From positions 1 to 13,752 of the forward strand of contig SKSH01000033.1 in NCBI GenBank assembly GCA_007118075.1: a stretch of DNA of 13,752 nt, in the 5' to 3' direction. The position numbers and the translations under genes were made by a program. The notes beneath the pieces are model-generated. The model had not been told where the DNA came from, searched no databases, and saw nothing but the letters and a program-made list of their open reading frames with translations. This document shows, piece after piece, positions 6,458 to 13,256 of the stretch. Source of the DNA: Halobacteriales archaeon (GTDB lineage: Archaea; Halobacteriota; Halobacteria; Halobacteriales; SKSH01). Within the stretch, counting starts at the first letter, position 1. Each line of letters starts with the position of its first letter.

Positions 6458-7342
6458 ATGGATGAGCCCGATCCTTCAACTGTGGCAACCGATCGGCCTT
6501 CACTTGATGAACTCGTCGTCCCCGAGGGCACCACCGCAGAGGAGCGATCGATCGTGACCGAGGCGGATGTGCTCGTCGGTGGTCGGAGCGATGTCGGTTT
6601 CGGTATCCGCGGAGAGAGCGTCCTCGTCGGTGAGGGGGTTAGTCTCGATGGTGACATCGAAGCAGCTGGTGATTGTCGCCTTGGGATGTGGTCCTCAGTG
6701 GAGGGATCCGTCCTCGTCGAACGTGATGCCTATCTCGGCGAACGGGCGGCTGTCGATGGAAAGCTCATCGTCGGTCGCGATCTCGACATTGGAGATGACG
6801 TCTCAATCGAGGAGGGATTCGAGGCGAATGGCTGGATCGTCATCCGCAATCCGATGCCGCTCGTGCTCTTCTTTATCGCGTACGTCGCACACGTCCTGCG
6901 GACCGGTGATGAGGAAGCGATCAATGCCCTACAGGAGGCAGCCAAGGCCGCCGAGGAGGAGCTACCCACCGCGACCGATGGTGCTCCAGTCATGATGGTC
7001 CCCCGGAGTTCGACCATCACCGACGACCGGTGGGAAGTGACCACCCCGGCCTTCATCGGTGCCGATTGTAGATTGAATGGGAACCTGCGGGCAACCCGTA
7101 TCCAGGTTGGTCCTGGCACCACTATATACGGCAGTGTTCGAGCCATGGAAGATGCCATGGTCGGCGAGGGGGCGATCATCCACGGTGACATCGACGCACA
7201 GCATGGGAGCGTGGAACTTGGCCCTCTGGTTCAGGTCAAGGGTGATGTCCATGGACACGATCTGACCATCCACCCCTCAACCGAGGTCGAGGGTGATATC
7301 AGAGCGCGCGGGACAGTCGAGATCGACACCGACGAAGCGTAA
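6458..7342 (+). CDS. Bactofilin-family polymer-forming protein (halofilin-like)
   Basis: A 294-residue protein with two blocks of six-residue beta-helix repeats. Block 1 (about 33-125) has turns such as VLVGGRSDVGFGIRGESVLV and VEGSVLVERDAYLGERAAV; block 2 (about 195-290) has turns such as IQVGPGTTIYGSVRA and AIIHGDIDAQHGSVELGP. These Gly/Asp-Val/Ile periodic turns are typical of bactofilins, which polymerise without nucleotide. Between the blocks lies NPMPLVLFFIAYVAHVLRTG (131-150), hydrophobic enough for a membrane-attached helix, then an acidic helix (151-170) and a Pro-rich linker. Bactofilin relatives called halofilins shape cells in Haloferax volcanii, so a cell-shape role is a reasonable inference. 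The N-terminal 30 residues are acidic and probably disordered. No strong TATA box is seen at the expected distance; TCATACC at 6433 is the best. Confidence 0.85.
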   Translation: MDEPDPSTVATDRPSLDELVVPEGTTAEERSIVTEADVLVGGRSDVGFGIRGESVLVGEGVSLDGDIEAAGDCRLGMWSSVEGSVLVERDAYLGERAAVDGKLIVGRDLDIGDDVSIEEGFEANGWIVIRNPMPLVLFFIAYVAHVLRTGDEEAINALQEAAKAAEEELPTATDGAPVMMVPRSSTITDDRWEVTTPAFIGADCRLNGNLRATRIQVGPGTTIYGSVRAMEDAMVGEGAIIHGDIDAQHGSVELGPLVQVKGDVHGHDLTIHPSTEVEGDIRARGTVEIDTDEA

Positions 7343-7374
7343 GGCAATAGCGCCACCAACCCTTCCGGTCGCCC

Positions 7375-8556
7375 ATGGTGACGGTGGCGCTGGCAGGCAA
7401 GCCGAATGCGGGCAAGTCGACCTTCTTCGCGGCCGCGACGATGGCCGATGTCGAGATGGCCAACTACCCGTTCACGACGATTGATCCGAACCGAGGGATG
7501 ACCGCCGTCAGAACGGACTGTCCGTGTCTCGAACGTGAAGTTCGGTGTGGGAACGATTACTGTCGGGACGGAATCAGGTATGTCCCCGTTGAACTCCTCG
7601 ATGTCGCTGGTTTGGTCCCCGGTGCACACGAGGGTCGAGGCCTCGGAAACCAGTTCCTCGATGAACTGACCGTCGCAGATGTGATCATCAACGTCATTGA
7701 TGCCGCCGGTGCCACCGATGCAGAGGGCGAACCGGTCGAGATCGGCACCTATGATCCACTCGATGAGGTAGACTTCATCGTCGAAGAGCTCGATCATTGG
7801 CTTGCTGACATCATTGAACGTAATTGGGAAGGGGTCGAACGTCAGTCCCGATCGCCTGATTTCGATCTGGAGCAGGCATTGGCCGATGTGTTGACCGGGG
7901 TCGGTGCGACCGAGGCAGATATCGCAACCGTGCTGCGGGAGCTGGACTACCCGACGGCGCCACGTGCGTGGGATCGAGCAGACTTCGAGGCGCTCGGTGA
8001 GGCGGTTCGGGTGAGGACGAAGCCGATCGTCATCGCGGCGAACAAGGCAGATATCGCACCGATGGAACACCTCGAAGCGCTATTGGACCTCGAGATCCCC
8101 GTCGTGGCGACGACCGCCGAGGGTGAGTTGGCGCTTCGACGTGCAGCAGACGCATCACTCGTCTCCTATGCTCCCGGTGATGCTGACTTCGAGATCGTCG
8201 GTGAGGTGAACGATCAACAGCGAGCTGGATTGGATGGCCTTCGAGGAACCATGAACCAGCACAGTGGAACCGGCGTCCAGACTACTATGAATGAGGCGAT
8301 CTACGGATTGCTCGATCGGGTGACGGTCTATCCGGTGCAAGATGCCAGCAAGTGGACCGATGGTTCCGGGAACGTGCTCCCGGATGCGTTCTTGTTACCT
8401 CGAGGAGCCACCCCCCGAGATCTTGCGTTCGCCGTCCATAGCGATATCGGCGAGGGATACCTCCACGCGGTGGATGCGAGAACCGGCCGGGAAATCAGCG
8501 ACAAGTACGAACTCAAGGAAGGCGATGTCATCAAGATCGTCTCGACCGCATCGTAA
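7375..8556 (+). CDS. Archaeal YchF/Obg-type GTPase with TGS domain
   Basis: A 393-residue TRAFAC-class P-loop protein. G1 is GKPNAGKST (8-16), G3 is DVAGL (76-80) within LLDVAGLVPGAHEGRGLGNQ, and G4 is NKAD (223-226). The C-terminal TGS domain (about 316-391) ends DKYELKEGDVIKIVS. A Cys-rich insertion at 49-63 (C49, C51, C58, C63) follows the switch I region, as in archaeal members of the family, and could bind zinc. Relatives bind ribosomes or ribosomal particles. Databases often call these redox-regulated ATPase YchF, but bacterial YchF has NxxE at G4 and this protein has NKxD, so GTP is the more likely nucleotide. The start at ATG 7375 has a weak TATA-like GCAATA about 25-30 bp upstream. 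The first visible codons lead directly into G1, so the start is secure. Confidence 0.92.
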   Translation: MVTVALAGKPNAGKSTFFAAATMADVEMANYPFTTIDPNRGMTAVRTDCPCLEREVRCGNDYCRDGIRYVPVELLDVAGLVPGAHEGRGLGNQFLDELTVADVIINVIDAAGATDAEGEPVEIGTYDPLDEVDFIVEELDHWLADIIERNWEGVERQSRSPDFDLEQALADVLTGVGATEADIATVLRELDYPTAPRAWDRADFEALGEAVRVRTKPIVIAANKADIAPMEHLEALLDLEIPVVATTAEGELALRRAADASLVSYAPGDADFEIVGEVNDQQRAGLDGLRGTMNQHSGTGVQTTMNEAIYGLLDRVTVYPVQDASKWTDGSGNVLPDAFLLPRGATPRDLAFAVHSDIGEGYLHAVDARTGREISDKYELKEGDVIKIVSTAS

Positions 8557-8585
8557 CGTGGCAATGTCCTTGGGGAGAATCGCTT

Positions 8586-8632
8586 TCGGTTGGTTTCACG
8601 CTGTGAGAGCGTCTCGGCTGATACCTAACCGA
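8586..8632. terminator. Possible bidirectional hairpin between convergent genes
   Basis: Outer arms TCGGTTGG (8586-8593) and CTAACCGA (8625-8632) pair with one G-U, and an inner hairpin ACGCT-GTGAG-AGCGT sits at 8598-8612. It lies between the ends of the GTPase and prenyltransferase genes, so it could terminate both. There is no long T-run, so the call is tentative. Confidence 0.25.
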
Positions 8633-9476
8633 GCGGTCGCCACCACGCCGCAGCCACGAGGACGGCAAGGAACAGATACGACCCTCTGATCAGGAGCATC
8701 GTACCGAGTCGAGGATCTCGTTTCCGGGCTACGATCAATATGGGGGCGAACACCCCTGCTGCGAGCGAACTCGACGGTTCGATGACGCCAAACAGCCCGA
8801 GGATGATGACGCCACCGAGGGTCGACCCCATGAGCCAGATGGCAAGGCTGTGTGCTCGCTCGAAGCCCAGCACTACTCCAGCTGATCGCTTGTGGTTGGC
8901 AAGGTCCCATTCGTAGTCCTGCAGGTCGTCGACGATCTTCACCCCACTGAGGAGGACGAGGAACACGAGCGAGATGGCGACCACTTCGATGCTGAGGCTT
9001 GCTACCTGGATGTAGTAGCCTCCGATGATGGCCAACGCGATGCCGGTGGGATATCCGACGGTCGTCGTGACCGGGTTCGTATCAAGATGTGGTGCATGTA
9101 GATACCCGATAAACCAACCAGGTGCGGTGAGGGCGACCGCCCAAAGGTCGACAAGCTGATACAACAACACCAGACAGCCGGCCATGACGAGGCTTGCCAC
9201 GATGATCCCCGCCCAACATCCTCGACGCGTGAGTGGGCAGGTGTCGTCCTCTCCCCGCACATGGTAGTCAATATAGGTATCCTTCAGGTGGGCGGTGTAC
9301 ACGGAACAGAAGATGGCGAGAATGTGGACGGCGGCAGCCGGCGGGTTGATCGCCCCGGCGATGATGGCGCCAAAGGCCGCTGCCGCGATCGGTGGCAGCA
9401 TGAATACGGGATGCACCTTCGAGAGGTAGGCGCTGGCCATGGTGACCGGTCCGCCCCCCGCTTGCGCCAGCGACAT
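8625..9476 (-). CDS. UbiA family prenyltransferase
   Basis: A 283-residue polytopic membrane protein with about eight or nine hydrophobic segments. The second Asp-rich motif is clear: VKIVDDLQDYEWD (179-191). The first is a variant: AHLKDTYIDYHVRGEDD (62-78), with D66 and D70 followed by E76-D78, in place of the usual NDxxDxxxD. UbiA enzymes use these aspartates with Mg2+ to bind the prenyl diphosphate and transfer it to an aromatic or other acceptor inside the membrane. The acceptor cannot be told here; quinone, lipid or haem-type pathways are possible. The start at ATG 9476 has a TATA-like CATAAAG (9501-9507) about 25-31 bp upstream, so I keep it over the ATG at 9440. It is monocistronic in appearance, though the propeller gene lies 46 bp upstream on the same strand. 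Confidence 0.9.
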   Translation of the reverse strand: MSLAQAGGGPVTMASAYLSKVHPVFMLPPIAAAAFGAIIAGAINPPAAAVHILAIFCSVYTAHLKDTYIDYHVRGEDDTCPLTRRGCWAGIIVASLVMAGCLVLLYQLVDLWAVALTAPGWFIGYLHAPHLDTNPVTTTVGYPTGIALAIIGGYYIQVASLSIEVVAISLVFLVLLSGVKIVDDLQDYEWDLANHKRSAGVVLGFERAHSLAIWLMGSTLGGVIILGLFGVIEPSSSLAAGVFAPILIVARKRDPRLGTMLLIRGSYLFLAVLVAAAWWRPLG

Positions 9477-9500
9477 AGCATGCTATTCGATCGCAATGTG

Positions 9501-9507
9501 CATAAAG
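9501..9507 (-). promoter_or_regulatory. TATA-like box of the UbiA gene
   Basis: On the minus strand this reads CTTTATG and is centred 28 bp before the ATG at 9476. It fits a leaderless transcript and supports that start. It lies in the 46-bp gap after the propeller gene, so the UbiA gene need not depend on read-through. Confidence 0.45.
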
Positions 9508-9522
9508 CGACGGGCGGGTTAC

Positions 9523-10440
9523 TCAGCGCTCGAAGTAGGCGATCCCATCGGGGTGTGTACCGGTCTCGAATCGATCGATCTCCGTCCGTCCTTCGACATC
9601 GATGACCGAGACATCGTTGGTCTTGTTGTTTGCGACGAACGCCCTCGTACCATCAGGGGAGAACACCGTTCCCCCAGGCCAGATACCGACCGGGATGCGG
9701 GCAACCTCCCACGGACGAATCTCTCCACCACGATCGAAGGTTGGGTCGATGACAGAGACATCGTTCGACTCCCGGTTCGGGACGAAGACGGTCTCGCCAT
9801 CCGGAGCGATGACGGTTCGAATCGGTATCTTACCGAGCAAGGCCTTGTTCACCTCTGTTCGACTATCCGGATCCAACACGCTCAACATTCCATCCTCCTG
9901 ATTCGCCACGAGGATACCCGCATCGGGGTGGACCGCGATCCCCTCAGGTCCCTCTCCGACCGGTGGATCGGCAATAACACTTCGCGTCTCACAATCGATG
10001 ACGGTGACCGAGTCGCTTCCGATGTTGGCGATGTACGCATATCGATCGGCAGCATCGATCGCCACCATGTGCGATTTATCCTGGTGGGTTGGGAACACCT
10101 CGAGGAAATCAAGCGTCTCGAGATCGATGACGAACACCATCGATGAATAGGTGGCGACGAGCCAGAGCTCGTTCGCCGACTCTCGGATGGCCAATCCGTG
10201 TGGAAACTCGAAGTGCTCGTGCTCGATGGTCGCCTCGAGTTCCCAGTCTTCCGTGGAGAATACCTGGAGCTTACCTCCCAACGAGCAGGTGACGAAGATC
10301 CTGTCGCCGTTGGGTGACACCTCAACCTCGTGTGGGTTGAAGGCGGTCTCGATGACCGTGGTGGTCTCTCCAGTGTCAGGCTGAATGATGGAGATCGTGT
10401 CGTCATCCTTGTTCAATACGACGAGTTGATGGGTCGACAT
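9523..10440 (-). CDS. Cytoplasmic seven-bladed YVTN beta-propeller protein
   Basis: A 305-residue protein made of repeated blades. Blade cores recur at residues 37, 81, 124, 165, 208 and 256, for example PHEVEVSPNGDRIFV, PEGIAVHPDAGILVA and PGGTVFSPDGTRAFV, each followed by a strand of the type NDVSVIDP. The C-terminal PDGIAYFER completes the blade begun by the N-terminal QLVVLNKDDDTISIIQP, so seven blades close by a velcro join. There is no signal peptide and no anchor, unlike many exported YVTN or S-layer propellers, so it should act in the cytoplasm. It could be a lactonase-like enzyme or a binding scaffold; no catalytic signature settles this. The start has a TATA-like box 24-30 bp upstream (10464-10470). 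Neighbours give no clear functional clue. Confidence 0.82.
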   Translation of the reverse strand: MSTHQLVVLNKDDDTISIIQPDTGETTTVIETAFNPHEVEVSPNGDRIFVTCSLGGKLQVFSTEDWELEATIEHEHFEFPHGLAIRESANELWLVATYSSMVFVIDLETLDFLEVFPTHQDKSHMVAIDAADRYAYIANIGSDSVTVIDCETRSVIADPPVGEGPEGIAVHPDAGILVANQEDGMLSVLDPDSRTEVNKALLGKIPIRTVIAPDGETVFVPNRESNDVSVIDPTFDRGGEIRPWEVARIPVGIWPGGTVFSPDGTRAFVANNKTNDVSVIDVEGRTEIDRFETGTHPDGIAYFER

Positions 10441-10463
10441 ACCTGGACCTATGTCGAAGATCC

Positions 10464-10470
10464 CTAAAAG
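10464..10470 (-). promoter_or_regulatory. TATA-like box of the propeller gene
   Basis: On the minus strand this reads CTTTTAG, centred 27 bp before the ATG at 10440, fitting leaderless transcription. It lies in the 60-bp gap downstream of the aminotransferase gene, so the propeller gene can be transcribed by itself. Confidence 0.45.
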
Positions 10471-10500
10471 GAGTCACCTCTCGGCATGCTGTACCGGTGC

Positions 10501-11622
10501 TCAGGAAAGCGAGGCGAGCGCCTCATCGAACACGTCGAGGGCCTGGATGAGCTTTTCGTCATCAGTGGCGTAGGAGATGCGGGCATAGCCGGTGCCAGCC
10601 TCACCGAACGCTTCACCTGGGACGACGATGACCCCCCGCTCGAGCACTGCATCGATCCAACCGTCGGGGACCTTCGGCATGACATAGAAGGCTCCCTTGG
10701 GAGTGGGAACCTCAAGTCCGAGGTCTTGGAGGCCGTCGACGACGATCGAGCGTCGACGTTCGAACGCCTCAACCATCTCATCGACCACATCCGTCGGTCC
10801 CGTCAAGGCCGCTTCGGCTGCGTATTGTGCCGGTGCACTCGCACACGCCTGCGCATACTGATGCACCTTCAGCATTTGTTCGACGCGGGATGGGTCGGCG
10901 AATACCCAGCCGATCCGCCAACCCGTCATCGAAAACGTCTTCGAGCAGGAATGGACGATCATGACGTTATCCGATTCGGCATGGTGCATCGGTGAGACAT
11001 GCTCGCCATCGAAGATGATGTGCTCGTACACCTCATCCGAGATGCAAAGGACGTCATGTTCGTCAGCGATACGGGCGAATTCGCGCATGTCCTCGGGTGA
11101 TTGGACCGCACCGGTCGGATTCGCCGGAGAGTTGATGATGAACGCCGCGGTCTGTTCGGTGATCGCCTCCTCGATTGCGGCCGGATCGAGGGTGAGGTCG
11201 TCTCTGAGGGGAATCGGTTTCGGTCGTCCACCTCCGATGCGGGTCAGGGCATCGTACGAGACGAATCCAGGGTCGGGAAAGAGCACCTCCTGCCCAGGAT
11301 CGACGTGTGCTTCGAGCGCAATGTGAAGTGCCTCTGAACCACCGGCGGTCACGATAACCGAACCGTCCGGGAGGTCGATACCATTGTCCCGCTTATGCTT
11401 GGTTCGAATCGCCTCACGCAACCCATCGATCCCACGATTGAAGGTGTAGCCATCGGCGATACCTGATTCAATCGCATCGATTGCCGCTTGGTGGACGTGT
11501 GCTGGAGCGGAGAAGTCTGGCTGGCCGAGGCCGAGGTTGATCGCATCTGGCCCGGCAGCCTCGAACACCTCTCGGATCCCACTGATCGAGACGGATTGGA
11601 TCCGCTGAGAGAAGTTGGCCAT
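10501..11622 (-). CDS. PLP-dependent class I/II aminotransferase
   Basis: A 373-residue fold-type I aminotransferase, close to the usual length of aspartate aminotransferase-like archaeal enzymes. Visible residues are the glycine-rich LGLGQPDF (30-37), AGGSEA (93-98) at the PLP phosphate site, NPTG with Asn168, DEVYE with Asp196 and Tyr199, the Schiff-base Lys228 in SCSKTFSMTGWRIG, phosphate-binding Arg236, and the substrate carboxylate Arg348 in YARISYA. It should transfer an amino group between an amino acid and 2-oxoglutarate or a similar keto acid; the amino-acid substrate cannot be read from sequence. I chose the ATG at 11622 because family members start MANFSQRI-like and a TATA-like TAATAAC (11646-11652) lies 24-30 bp upstream. 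A start at 11697 would add 25 unrelated residues and include the promoter. Confidence 0.93.
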   Translation of the reverse strand: MANFSQRIQSVSISGIREVFEAAGPDAINLGLGQPDFSAPAHVHQAAIDAIESGIADGYTFNRGIDGLREAIRTKHKRDNGIDLPDGSVIVTAGGSEALHIALEAHVDPGQEVLFPDPGFVSYDALTRIGGGRPKPIPLRDDLTLDPAAIEEAITEQTAAFIINSPANPTGAVQSPEDMREFARIADEHDVLCISDEVYEHIIFDGEHVSPMHHAESDNVMIVHSCSKTFSMTGWRIGWVFADPSRVEQMLKVHQYAQACASAPAQYAAEAALTGPTDVVDEMVEAFERRRSIVVDGLQDLGLEVPTPKGAFYVMPKVPDGWIDAVLERGVIVVPGEAFGEAGTGYARISYATDDEKLIQALDVFDEALASLS

Positions 11623-11645
11623 AGATGGTTGTCTCGCTGGCAGCG

Positions 11646-11676
11646 TAATAACAGGTGGCGATGTTACTTCTCGCCA
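11646..11676 (-). promoter_or_regulatory. Aminotransferase promoter with adjacent inverted repeat
   Basis: TAATAAC (11646-11652; GTTATTA on the minus strand) is a TATA-like box centred 27 bp before the ATG at 11622. Directly upstream of it is a perfect 6-bp dyad, TGGCGA-9 bp-TCGCCA (11656-11676), where an activator or repressor could bind. The TATA call is firmer than the operator. Confidence 0.4.
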
Positions 11677-11760
11677 ACCGGTGCCATTGCGGTACATCCG
11701 TTGACTAGCGATGGCTTAGAAGCGGATCTGGATCGCCTGGCCGGGATGCCCCGACCAAGC

Positions 11761-11773
11761 CGAAATCCACAAA
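11761..11773 (+). promoter_or_regulatory. BRE/TATA-like promoter of the RNA methyltransferase gene
   Basis: CGAAATCCACAAA has a BRE-like CGAAA and a TATA-like part centred about 27 bp before the ATG at 11797. Eleven of its first twelve bases match the element before tRNA-Ser at 5070. It fits a leaderless start and supports the chosen ATG over upstream alternatives. Confidence 0.4.
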
Positions 11774-11796
11774 CCGGTCCGGCCAGTTCGGTGTCC

Positions 11797-12705
11797 ATGG
11801 ACTCGTTGCGTCGATACGCTTCAATCATCGACGACTTCGATGCATTCATCGCCGCATCAGAGCGCCCGCTCTCACACACCGTCCGGGTGCAGACGTCGCG
11901 GGTCTCCGTTGATCGAGTCGTCGATGCATTCGAGGAGGCTGCTATCGGTTGTTCACCGCTCTCGTGGCGTGAATCGATCATCGAGCTCGACATCGATCGA
12001 CCCGGTCTCACCCTCCCGGCATTCCTCGGCTGGGTCCACGGCCAGGAGGTGGTCTCCTGTCTCCCAGCTCCATTGCTGGATGTCGTGCCTGGTGATGTGA
12101 TATGGGATGCCTGTGCCGCCCCAGGTAGCAAAACCGGTCACCTCATCGATCTCATCGAGGACGTGGGGACCGTCGTCGCGACGGATGACAATCTGGGACG
12201 ACTCTCTGCGTTACGGTATAATCTCGAACGCCTCGGTGCGACTGCTGCAATCGTTGAACGAGCTGATGCCCGTCGATTCGACCCATCACCGATGGGGATC
12301 GAGGCATTCGATGCGAGCCTCGTCGACGCCCCGTGTACCGGTGAGGGGACGGTCCGAAAGAAACCGTCCGCCCTCGACGACTGGTCACTCGGGCATGTGG
12401 AATCACTCGGCAACGTCCAACGCGGTATCCTCCGGCGTGCCATCGAACTCACCAAGCCGGGTGGGGTCGTACTCTACTCGACGTGTACGTACGCCCCAGA
12501 GGAGAACGAGGCGGTCGTTGATGCGATCCTCGATGACGGTGGCTGTGACATCGAACCGATCGAACTTCCATTTGAGACGGCGCCTGGTATCGACAGTTGG
12601 GAGGGGACAGCCTTCGATCATCGGCTGACGCGAGCCAGGCGCATCTATCCACATCACGCCGACACTGGTGGCTTCTTCATCGCGAAACTCAGGGTGGCAA
12701 CATGA
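11797..12705 (+). CDS. NOL1/NOP2/Sun-type RNA (cytosine-5) methyltransferase
   Basis: A 302-residue SAM-dependent methyltransferase of the RsmB/RsmF/NSUN group, which makes 5-methylcytosine in rRNA or tRNA. Motif I is WDACAAPGSKT (103-113), followed by the acidic residue at D130. Motif IV is DAPCTGEG (177-184), where Cys180 is the product-release cysteine, and motif VI is YSTCTY (227-232), where Cys230 is the catalytic nucleophile. The C-terminal motif is DTGGFFIAKL (289-298). An N-terminal helical region (1-95) with RVQTSRVS corresponds to the RNA-binding domain of the family. The frame is open 309 bp further up, but the family N-terminus and promoter support the ATG at 11797. The ATGA overlap with the following gene suggests one coupled product pair. 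The RNA target cannot be told. Confidence 0.93.
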   Translation: MDSLRRYASIIDDFDAFIAASERPLSHTVRVQTSRVSVDRVVDAFEEAAIGCSPLSWRESIIELDIDRPGLTLPAFLGWVHGQEVVSCLPAPLLDVVPGDVIWDACAAPGSKTGHLIDLIEDVGTVVATDDNLGRLSALRYNLERLGATAAIVERADARRFDPSPMGIEAFDASLVDAPCTGEGTVRKKPSALDDWSLGHVESLGNVQRGILRRAIELTKPGGVVLYSTCTYAPEENEAVVDAILDDGGCDIEPIELPFETAPGIDSWEGTAFDHRLTRARRIYPHHADTGGFFIAKLRVAT

Positions 12706-13223
12706 GCGATGATACCAGCACGAGGTTCGATCGGGTGCCAGCCACCGGCGGGGACGACGTCACGCCAGACAGAGACGCCATCCTCGAGTGGTGGGAGGAG
12801 CGGTTTGGCATCGATCCATCGACGTTCGAGGCGCACACCTTCTGGGAACGCGGCCGGGGCAACATCTGGTGTGTGTATGGCGACCATCCGGATCCATTCG
12901 AGGCAGAGGGGCTTGGGATGGTCTGCCTGCGCACCCGTGGTCGACACTGGAAGCCGACGACGAACGCCGCCCAGCGCTTCGGTCATGCGGCCACGAGCAA
13001 CATCATCCACCTCGACCGATCGCAGGCGGACAGCTACATCGCCGGGGGCACCCAATCGATCGCCTGGGACGGCGACTGGGGGTACCTCCTTGTGGCGACG
13101 TCGGTGGCCGGTGACCCCGCCATCCTCGGGGTCGGTCAGTTCATCGACGGGGAGCTGCGATCGGTCGTCCCCAAGGGTCGTCGTCGCGAGATGCTCGATC
13201 GATCGTCCGAATCGAGTCCGTGA
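12702..13223 (+). CDS. RsmF C-terminal-domain-like (PUA-like) protein, partner of the methyltransferase
   Basis: A 173-residue protein whose start overlaps the methyltransferase stop (ATGA). After a polar N-terminus, a helix DAILEWWEERFGID (25-38) leads into a beta-rich region: FWERGRGNIWCVYG (47-60), LGMVCLRTRGRHWKPTT (71-87), RFGHAATSNIIHLDRSQADS (92-111), then GYLLVATS and ILGVGQFIDGELRSVVPKGR (141-160). The order resembles the C-terminal domain of RsmF-type methyltransferases: a strand naming the same upper/lower face, a Ser/Ala-rich helix with a histidine, a site ending in GxxxxGxLKxxxPKGxR. This domain is PUA-like and binds RNA. I recall haloarchaeal relatives named DUF7122, unchecked. 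The likely role is to position the RNA substrate for the methyltransferase encoded just upstream. Confidence 0.78.
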   Translation: MSDDTSTRFDRVPATGGDDVTPDRDAILEWWEERFGIDPSTFEAHTFWERGRGNIWCVYGDHPDPFEAEGLGMVCLRTRGRHWKPTTNAAQRFGHAATSNIIHLDRSQADSYIAGGTQSIAWDGDWGYLLVATSVAGDPAILGVGQFIDGELRSVVPKGRRREMLDRSSESSP

Positions 13224-13256
13224 ATGCTTTGGTGTCCTCGGCCCGACTGGTAAGTG

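Noticed and set aside
7231..8070. A 279-codon open frame on the minus strand
   Set aside because: It lies opposite the GTPase gene, whose motifs are certain. Its sequence has Arg/His-rich stretches and no family resemblance. Long antisense frames are common in sequence rich in GATCG-type codons.
9439..10146. A 235-codon open frame on the plus strand
   Set aside because: It is antisense to the beta-propeller gene and the UbiA start. Its repetitive IDDRD-type content is the mirror image of the blade repeats.
11488..11796. A 103-residue N-terminal extension of the methyltransferase
   Set aside because: The extension runs through the divergent aminotransferase start and its promoter, has no similarity to the family N-terminus, and the ATG at 11797 has a promoter at the right distance.
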